DNA of 64,000 bases from contig NZ_SDVA01000009.1 in assembly GCF_004153545.1 (NCBI RefSeq), positions 1 to 64,000 on the forward strand, read 5' to 3'. The position numbers and the translations under genes were made by a program. Below the pieces are notes generated by a model, which had not been told where the DNA came from, ran no database searches, and worked only from the letters and a program-made list of their open reading frames with translations. Positions 58,698 through 64,000 of the stretch are shown here, in pieces; position 1 is the stretch's first letter; the number at the start of each line of letters is the position of its first letter. The DNA is from Serinicoccus sediminis (lineage in GTDB: Bacteria > Actinomycetota > Actinomycetes > Actinomycetales > Dermatophilaceae).

Positions 58698-58896
58698 CAC
58701 GGTGTCCCGTGTCCTGCACGACCCGGGCGCGGCGGCGTGGTCCGGCGGCTCCCTCATCGGAGCCGTCGGCCTGAACCAGGCCAGCGGGGTTGTCACGACC
58801 GGCGTCACGGGCGCCGGGCTCGGCGCGTGGCAGGGTGAACAGCGAGCCGGCCACGCCGCGCGCGGTGTGCTGTCCACCTGCGCCCCCCACCGTTGA
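58684..58896 (+). CDS. Short protein, perhaps truncated relic of a membrane family
   Basis: 70 residues, starting MSRPDTVSRVLHDPGAAAWS and GGSLIGAVGLNQASG. This resembles, from memory, the N-terminus of a longer (about 160 residues) actinobacterial membrane-protein family with LHDxGxAxWFGGSLMGAxGLN. After Ser-Gly the sequence becomes low-complexity and ends early, so an internal deletion is possible. Overlaps the previous gene by 14 bases. Confidence 0.45.
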   Translation: MSRPDTVSRVLHDPGAAAWSGGSLIGAVGLNQASGVVTTGVTGAGLGAWQGEQRAGHAARGVLSTCAPHR

Positions 58897-58906
58897 GGCA
58901 GAGGCC

Positions 58907-59149
58907 ATGAGCATCAGCATGGGGTCCGAGGGACTCCCCCGCGCCAGGACCCGGGACGACAGGGCCCAGGACTCGAGCCGCCAGACGGAGGCTGGGCGCC
59001 GCCAGGACCCTGACCTCGCCAGGAAGCGTGAGAAGGAACGCTACGGTGGCGTCGCTGCCGCGGCCGTCAGTCTGCTCGGTGCGGTCCTGGGTGGGCTGGC
59101 GGGGATGCGACTCCACCGCAAGGTCGATGAGGTCGGCCGTGGCCGCTGA
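58907..59149 (+). CDS. Small protein with one membrane segment (80 residues)
   Basis: Starts MSISMGSEGLPRARTRDDRA, highly charged for 45 residues, then a Gly/Ala-rich hydrophobic stretch (VAAAAVSLLGAVLGGLAGM) and a basic end (RLHRKVDEV). One membrane-crossing helix is likely. GAGGCAGAGG precedes the ATG. Family not recognised. Confidence 0.5.
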   Translation: MSISMGSEGLPRARTRDDRAQDSSRQTEAGRRQDPDLARKREKERYGGVAAAAVSLLGAVLGGLAGMRLHRKVDEVGRGR

Positions 59150-59465
59150 CAGCCAGCCTGCCCGTGCTCGGGATGCCGGTCAGGGCGCCCCGACCGAGCC
59201 GGTCAGCGATGTCCCACCGCGCCCTGGTGCAGGACCGGGGCCGGAGGCGCCAGCGCAGTGGCGGGCGCGGGCCTACTGCGGTCCGGCGCACGGCTACTCC
59301 TGGAGCATCAGCGGGACCGCGACACCCCCCATCCTCTGGGAGGACCCCCCGGTCGAGGTCAGCGTGCGCTACCGTCTGGTGCACCACCCGCTCACCCATC
59401 TCCCTGCCCGGGACCAGCGCGGGAATCTCATCTACATGCCGGTGAGGTACGGATTCGAGTCGTGA
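59139..59465 (+). CDS. Protein of unknown function (108 residues)
   Basis: GTG at 59139 overlaps the stop of the preceding gene, with GAGG eight bases upstream; an ATG at 59127 is also possible. A Pro/Ala-rich N-terminal half is followed by a compact region with RARAYCGPAHGYSWSISGTA, VEVSVRYRLVHHPLTHLPAR and GNLIYMPVRYGFES. The dense Tyr/Trp pattern suggests a folded beta domain. No known family. Confidence 0.5.
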   Translation: MAADSQPARARDAGQGAPTEPVSDVPPRPGAGPGPEAPAQWRARAYCGPAHGYSWSISGTATPPILWEDPPVEVSVRYRLVHHPLTHLPARDQRGNLIYMPVRYGFES

Positions 59466-59575
59466 CCTGCACCATCATCGGCGTGCGCCGGATCATGCGA
59501 CGGTCCTCGGGCACCCACCTCGAGGGTCGAGGCCACACCCGGCCCTGCGGATCGCGAGCACATCACAGGAGCCTC

Positions 59576-60316
59576 ATGAGCGACGCACGGTTGGCCCGGG
59601 TCCGCCGGCTGCTCGCTGAGGAGCCCCGCCAGGACACCGACGGGGAGTCGGCCGCGGGTGTGCTGTCGAGGCAGTGTCGAGCCCTGAGCCGAGCGGTGGC
59701 GGCCCGTGGCGTCGCCGTCAGCGTGGTCGACGCCGAGCGGCTGGGCGTCCCCCTGGCCACGTCCGGGCCCCAGGTCGCCGAGCTGGAGGAGATGCAGTTC
59801 ACCCTCGGCGAGGGACCCTCGCTGGATGCCCACGACTCACGCCGCCCCGCGCTCGAGCCGGACCTGGCGGGTCACGGTAGGGCGATCTGGCCCGCCTACT
59901 CCGACGTCATGCTCGAGCGCGGGGTGCGCGCCGTCTTCGCCTTCCCGCTGCAGGTGGGAGCAGCACGCCTGGCCGTCCAGGCGATCTACCTGAGCGACGG
60001 GACACCGTTCTCGGCCCAGTCGTTGCTCCACGCCCTGGACTTCGCCACGCTCGGCGTGGAGACCCTGCTCGCCGGACCCCTGGACGGGGAGCCCGGCACC
60101 GGTGTGGTGAACGTGCTCGGGAACTACTCCGAGGTGTACCAGGCCCAGGGCATGGTGATGGCCCAGCTGGGCGTCTCGCTGGCCGACGCCATGGTCAGGA
60201 TGCGCGCCGAGGCCTACTGCCTGAACATCTCCCTGTCCGAGCTGGCCGGCGATATCGTGGCCCACCGGACCACCCTGGAAGCCGACCCCGTCGACGGTGC
60301 CGCGCCAGATGCCTGA
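59576..60316 (+). CDS. GAF-ANTAR response protein 1
   Basis: A 246-residue regulator: a GAF domain with QFTLGEGPSLDA and GVRAVFAFPLQVGAARLAVQ, then a C-terminal ANTAR RNA-binding domain (YQAQGMVMAQLGVSLADAMV, AEAYCLNISLSELAGDIV). ANTAR proteins bind paired hexaloop hairpins in nascent RNA and prevent termination. The GAF Cys found in related GEGPC motifs is Ser. CAGGAG is ahead of the ATG. Ten bases before ANTAR protein 2. Confidence 0.87.
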   Translation: MSDARLARVRRLLAEEPRQDTDGESAAGVLSRQCRALSRAVAARGVAVSVVDAERLGVPLATSGPQVAELEEMQFTLGEGPSLDAHDSRRPALEPDLAGHGRAIWPAYSDVMLERGVRAVFAFPLQVGAARLAVQAIYLSDGTPFSAQSLLHALDFATLGVETLLAGPLDGEPGTGVVNVLGNYSEVYQAQGMVMAQLGVSLADAMVRMRAEAYCLNISLSELAGDIVAHRTTLEADPVDGAAPDA

Positions 60317-60326
60317 GGAGACCCCC

Positions 60327-61058
60327 ATGAACACGCTCGCCGAGCACCGCCTCGCCGAAGTCTTCGTCGAGATCGCTGACACGCTGGTCGACGAGTTCGA
60401 CCTCATCGAGTTCCTGCAGATGGTCACCACCCGGACCACCGAGCTCACCAGCGTCTCGGCGACCGGCCTGCTGCTCGCCGACCCCCGGGGGGACCTGGTC
60501 TTCATGGCGGCCTCGGACGAGTCGGTCAGGCTGCTCGAGCTCTTCCAGGTCGAGAACGCCGAGGGGCCGTGCCAGGACTGCTTCCGGACCCGGACACCCG
60601 TCGTCAACACCGACCTGGACCACGCCCAGGACTCCTGGCCGCTCTTCGCGCCCCGCGCGGTAGCCCTCGGGTACCGCTCGGTCCACGCCTTCCCGCTGCG
60701 CCACCACTCCGCGGTGATCGGCGCGCTCGGCCTCTTCGGGGCCACCAGCGGTCGCCTCTCCCCCAGCGACGTCCGCATCGTGCAGGCCCTCGCGGATGTC
60801 GCCACCATCGGTCTGCTCCAGGAGCGCACCATCCGGCGCGGGCTGGTGCTCGCCGAGCAGCTGCAGGGCGCCCTCAACAGCCGGATCACCATCGAGCAGG
60901 CCAAGGGGACCCTGGCCCAGCTACGCGGGGTCACCGTGGACGAGGCGTTCCGGCTGCTGCGCTCCTACTGCCGCGACACCGGTCGGCGCCTGGGCGACGT
61001 GGCCTCAGAGGTGGTCACCGACCCCGCGTCCCACCCCGACCTGACCCGTGCCGGATAG
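60327..61058 (+). CDS. GAF-ANTAR response protein 2
   Basis: A 243-residue paralogue: GAF domain (NAEGPCQDCFRTRTPVVNTD, HAFPLRHHSAVIGALGLFG) and ANTAR (ITIEQAKGTLAQLRGVTVDEAF, CRDTGRRLGDVASEV). It retains the Cys in EGPCQDC. GAGGAG lies ahead of the ATG. Co-transcribed with ANTAR protein 1 and probably the small genes. No sensor kinase is adjacent, so ligand sensing by GAF is likely. Confidence 0.9.
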   Translation: MNTLAEHRLAEVFVEIADTLVDEFDLIEFLQMVTTRTTELTSVSATGLLLADPRGDLVFMAASDESVRLLELFQVENAEGPCQDCFRTRTPVVNTDLDHAQDSWPLFAPRAVALGYRSVHAFPLRHHSAVIGALGLFGATSGRLSPSDVRIVQALADVATIGLLQERTIRRGLVLAEQLQGALNSRITIEQAKGTLAQLRGVTVDEAFRLLRSYCRDTGRRLGDVASEVVTDPASHPDLTRAG

Positions 61059-61380
61059 CCCATCGCGAAGACGGTCCTCCATACCTCGTGATGCATCCGC
61101 CTGATCTCCGACGTGCAGGGCACCGACCCTCCCGAGGCAGACCTGGGTGACCAGACCGGTACGGGTCAGATGCAGCACCCGGTCGGGGTCAGGAGCCTCT
61201 GCTCGAGCACGGGACGTCGTCGACGAGCAGACCCTGATCCGCTCTCCCCCGGACCTGGTCAGGGACGGCGTGACACGGAAGGACAGCCCGCCCCCAGGGG
61301 AGACGACTTCTCTGGACCGGCAGGATCGTCCTGATCCTGTTACGGAGCGCTGCCATCTGGCGCGTAGCCCCCACGGAGAA
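61059..61380. other. Non-coding gap after the ANTAR genes
   Basis: No supported gene. CAGGATC (61321-61327) and GATCCTG (61333-61339) form a 7-pair hairpin with a five-base loop followed by TTACGG, a weak terminator candidate. I saw no clear pair of hexaloop hairpins of the ANTAR-target type. Confidence 0.4.
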
Positions 61381-61414
61381 CCCCCTCTGACCCGTTCGTA
61401 CTGGTCAGAGGGGG
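61381..61414 (-). terminator. tRNA-Asn terminator
   Basis: A perfect 12-pair stem (61381-61392 with 61403-61414) and a 10-base loop, eight bases beyond the tRNA-Asn 3' end on the minus strand, followed by TTCTCC. Confidence 0.7.
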
Positions 61415-61422
61415 TGGATGCG

Positions 61423-61495
61423 CTCCCCCGACTGGACTCGAACCAGTAACCTGCCGGTTAACAGCCGGCTGCTCTGCCAATTGAGCTACAGGGGA
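61423..61495 (-). tRNA. tRNA-Asn (GTT)
   Basis: Minus-strand cloverleaf: acceptor TCCCCTG/CGGGGGA, D-arm TAGCTCAATTGGCAGAGC, anticodon loop TGTTAAC (GTT), T-arm GGTTCGAGTCC, discriminator G. No encoded CCA. Confidence 0.93.
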
Positions 61496-61551
61496 TCGTG
61501 CAGCAGGCACTCTAGCAAGAGCTGGCCCGTCCGCCGAAATCCTCTGCTGCC

Positions 61552-62133
61552 TCAGCCCATGCGGTCCTCGCGCGGCTGCGGCGGCAGGCCCACCTGGTCG
61601 CGCAGGTCCGTGCGCGCGGCACGGACGGCGGCGACGAGCTCGGCGTCCGCCTCCCCCGCGCCACGGCCCCAGAGCACCTGCTCGACCAGCTCCCGGGTCG
61701 GCAACACCTTGCGGATCGTCACTCGCGCGCTGCGGCGAGGCCCGAGGTCGACGGCCCGCAGCAGGACCACGCTCGCCGACGTGCGCTCCCGGAAGACCTG
61801 GGGCACCAGGCCGGGGCCGGTCCGGCGCTGCAGGACCCACTGGCGGCCGCCCAGCTGGTCGACGAAGGACACCGCGAGCGCCCACAGGTCCGGGTCCCAC
61901 GCACCGGTGTCGACCTCGTGCCAGGGGCGCTCGACGATCGTCTCCCCGCCCTCGGAGACCTCGAGCAGCCGGAAGGTCGTCAGCACCACCCAGTGGCCGG
62001 TGCCGTCCTCCCGCGCGCTGGCGAGCACCCGCTCGCCAGCGCCCAGCCCGGGCCGGGCCGCCTGGGGCAGGTCAGTCGGGTCCTCCTCCGGCTTGGGGGG
62101 CTTGCCGCCCGTGCGCGTGCGCCAGAAACGCAT
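61552..62133 (-). CDS. Protein of unknown function downstream of dnaG
   Basis: A 193-residue protein that starts MRFWRTRTGGKPPKPEEDPT, then GERVLASAREDGTGHWVVLT, a beta-rich PH-like middle (RLLEVSEGGETIVERPWHEV), and VTIRKVLPTRELVEQVLWGR. A conserved partner of dnaG in actinobacteria, with no known role. ATG five bases after the dnaG stop, so co-transcribed. Confidence 0.75.
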   Translation of the reverse strand: MRFWRTRTGGKPPKPEEDPTDLPQAARPGLGAGERVLASAREDGTGHWVVLTTFRLLEVSEGGETIVERPWHEVDTGAWDPDLWALAVSFVDQLGGRQWVLQRRTGPGLVPQVFRERTSASVVLLRAVDLGPRRSARVTIRKVLPTRELVEQVLWGRGAGEADAELVAAVRAARTDLRDQVGLPPQPREDRMG

Positions 62134-62138
62134 CCGTC

Positions 62139-64000
62139 TCACTCCATCCTGGACCGCAGCCGGGCCCGTTCGCGGTGCAGCTCCATGAGCCGCTCGTCCA
62201 GCCGACGCTTGTCCGGGCTGCCCTCCGGCGCCCGGGACTGCTGACCCAGCAGGTCGGCCACCTCCTGCTCGACGCCGGCCAGCCGCACCCGCAGGACCAG
62301 CCAGTCGACGAAGGCCTCCCGGGGCAGACCGGTCTCGGTGTCGAGGCGGTCCGGCAGCATCGCCACCGACAGCTCGTGCACCAGCGGGTGGACCGGCGGC
62401 GGCGTGCCGGCGAGCACCGCCTCCACCCAACCCCGCACGCTGCGCTGCGCCGCCCCCTGGATGCCCCCGGCCTGGCGCATGGCGTGCCAGACCGCCCGGT
62501 GCATCGGGGCGCGCAGCGCCTCGGGCTCCAGCTCGTCCATGTCCTCGGGCACGACGGCCAGGGGGTACTGCAGTGCCACCTGCACCAGCTGGCGCTCGGC
62601 GACCTGCACCGGGTCGCGCAGGTCGGGCTGCGGCAGCGTCGGCGCCGCTGGGCCCTCCTCCTGCGGTGAGGAGGGGCGAGCCGTCGGTGCGGCGGGGGCC
62701 GGCCTGCTGGCGGCGCGTCCCACCTCGGTGGTCAGGGCGTCCGGGTCGATGCCCATCCACCCGGAGACGTCCCGGATGACCTCGGGCCGCAGGGTGCGGT
62801 CCTTGATCTGCGCCAGGATCGGTGCCACGGCCCGCATGGCCTGCACCCGCTGCGCCGCCTCGGACAGGTCGTAGGGCGCCAGGGTCGTGCGGACCGCGAA
62901 CTCGAACAGCGGGGTCGCGGACGCCACCAGCTCGCGCACCGCCCGGCCCCGCTCCTCCCCCTCGTCGTCCTTCGTCACGATCCACAGGTCGTTCGGGTCC
63001 TGCCCGTCGGCGGCGACGGCGACGTAGGACTGCGCCGCCCAGCGCTGGTCCTGCTCGAAGGCCTTCATCGCCGCCTTCTGCCCGGCGGCGTCCCCGTCGA
63101 AGGTGAAGATGACCTTGGCCGGGGCCCGGCCCGCCTCGTCGCGCAGGATCCGCCGCAGGATGGAGATGTGGTCGCTGCCGAAGGCGGTGCCGCAGGTGGC
63201 CACGGCCGTGCCGACCCCGGCCAGGTGGGCCGCCATCACGTCGGTGTAGCCCTCGACGACCACCGCCGTGCGCTCGGTCGAGATCGCCTTCTTGGCCAGG
63301 TCGAGGCCGTACAGCACGCCGGTCTTCTTGTAGATCGGCGTCTCGGAGGTGTTGAGGTACTTCGCCGGGCTCCAGTCGTCGTCGTAGAGCCGCCGCGCCC
63401 CGAAGCCCACCGTGTCGCCCGTGATCGCCCGGATCGGCCACAGCACCCGGCCCTGGAAGCGGTCCGAGAGCCCGCGGCCGCGCCGGTTCGCCAGCCCCCC
63501 GAGCACCAGCTCCTCCTCGGTGAACCCCTTGAGCCGCAGGTGCGACACCAGCGCGGTGCCCTCGCGCGGGGCATACCCCACCATGAACTGCGTCGCGTGC
63601 TCGCCGGTGAACCCCTTGTCGCGCAAGAAGTCCCGGCCCTTGCGCCCCTCGCCCGAGCGCAGCAGCGCCTCGTGGTAGAACTCCTCGGCCACCCGGTGCG
63701 CCTCCATCAGGCGGGTCCGCTGCCCGACCGGCGCCTGCTCCCCGCGGCCGCGCCCGCCCGGCCCGCTCTCCTCGTAGCGCAGCGTGATCCCCAGCTTGTC
63801 CGCCAGCCGCTCCACCGCCTCGGAGAAGGTGAGGTGGTCGATCTCCATGAGGAAGGAGATGACGTCACCGCCGACCCCGCACCCGAAGCAGTGGTAGCTG
63901 CCGACCGCCGTGCGGATCTGGAAGGACGGCGTCTTCTCGTCGTGGAACGGGCACAGACCCTTCATCGCCCCCACCCCGGCGGTGCGCAGGGTGACGTGCT
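62139..64000 (-). CDS. dnaG: DNA primase, N-terminus cut by the window edge
   Basis: Makes RNA primers for replication. The visible part shows the CHC2 zinc finger (GLCPFHDEKTPSFQ, CFGCGVGGDVISF), the Toprim core (VVVEGYTDVMAAH, FTFDGDAAGQKAA) and a helicase-binding C-terminal region ending LRSRME. The first residues lie beyond 64000; the reading frame is open to the edge and only about 30 residues should be missing. A Pro/Ala-rich linker (about 420-450 of the visible part) separates the domains. Confidence 0.96.
   Translation of the reverse strand, partial: HVTLRTAGVGAMKGLCPFHDEKTPSFQIRTAVGSYHCFGCGVGGDVISFLMEIDHLTFSEAVERLADKLGITLRYEESGPGGRGRGEQAPVGQRTRLMEAHRVAEEFYHEALLRSGEGRKGRDFLRDKGFTGEHATQFMVGYAPREGTALVSHLRLKGFTEEELVLGGLANRRGRGLSDRFQGRVLWPIRAITGDTVGFGARRLYDDDWSPAKYLNTSETPIYKKTGVLYGLDLAKKAISTERTAVVVEGYTDVMAAHLAGVGTAVATCGTAFGSDHISILRRILRDEAGRAPAKVIFTFDGDAAGQKAAMKAFEQDQRWAAQSYVAVAADGQDPNDLWIVTKDDEGEERGRAVRELVASATPLFEFAVRTTLAPYDLSEAAQRVQAMRAVAPILAQIKDRTLRPEVIRDVSGWMGIDPDALTTEVGRAASRPAPAAPTARPSSPQEEGPAAPTLPQPDLRDPVQVAERQLVQVALQYPLAVVPEDMDELEPEALRAPMHRAVWHAMRQAGGIQGAAQRSVRGWVEAVLAGTPPPVHPLVHELSVAMLPDRLDTETGLPREAFVDWLVLRVRLAGVEQEVADLLGQQSRAPEGSPDKRRLDERLMELHRERARLRSRME

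Overview
The window is a high-GC (about 70% or more by eye) actinobacterial chromosome segment. Leaderless genes, a FabD-FabH-ACP-FabF operon next to homodimeric aceE, glnA2-glnE, GuaB1, PucR-type FasR, AhpE and polyphosphate glucokinase point to Micrococcales, probably the Intrasporangiaceae/Ornithinimicrobium-Serinicoccus group (an inference from gene content and style, not from a marker comparison). Much of the order matches what I recall of Mycobacterium tuberculosis Rv2221c-Rv2245 (glnE, glnA2, phosphatase, zinc-ribbon protein, Nif3, AhpE, DUF3052, aceE, PucR regulator, fab genes).

Layout. 1-342: leader and promoter of an rRNA operon that continues off the left edge on the minus strand. 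343-12.8 kb (almost all minus): tyrS, DNA glycosylase, argH, argR, a YjbR protein (+), phosphotransferase, SDR, pheT, pheS, a tRNA/rRNA methyltransferase, rplT, rpmI and infC with an apparent ATC start. 12.9-19.7 kb: a 1459-residue secreted subtilase-Kelch protein, and the divergent fur-katA operon behind a palindromic operator. 19.7-26.9 kb (minus): sseB, an atypical hisA, an unknown gene, glnE, glnA2, and an alkyltransferase-like gene. 27-34.8 kb: LLM oxidoreductase, SPOR-like protein, map, ppgK, a DUF559 nuclease-like gene flanked by two related palindromic repeats, guaB1, a metallo-hydrolase and a VIT-family protein. 34.9-39.5 kb: rnpB, a 47-residue membrane protein, HAD phosphatase, RNB ribonuclease, yaaA and a methyltransferase. 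39.5-43 kb (minus): DUF3052, ahpE, tRNA-Val, nif3, zinc-ribbon protein and phosphatase, packed so tightly that the tRNA appears embedded in the mRNA. 43-54.4 kb: aceE, GDPD, fasR-like regulator and fabD-fabH-acpP-fabF, glycosyltransferase, DUF3145, CBS protein, CAT-anticodon tRNA. 54.5-57.9 kb: gluABCD-type amino-acid ABC transporter. 58.3-61.1 kb: the least familiar part, five small unknown genes followed by two GAF-ANTAR regulators. 61.4-64 kb (minus): tRNA-Asn, an unknown gene and dnaG, cut by the right edge.

How it fits together. The window is mostly core metabolism and information processing: nitrogen assimilation (glnA2/glnE, gluABCD), fatty-acid synthesis with its pyruvate dehydrogenase and activator, oxidative defence (fur-katA, ahpE, yaaA) and translation. 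The arg and his clusters seem reduced: only argR-argH and a lone, motif-divergent hisA remain locally. A striking global trait is that about fifteen genes have a TAnnnT box 6-8 bases before the start codon, implying leaderless mRNAs.

I see no phage, IS element, CRISPR array or recognisable defence island. The best candidates for something undescribed are the nuclease-like gene bracketed by palindromic repeats (30.1-31.4 kb) and the small-gene/ANTAR cluster (58.3-61.1 kb).
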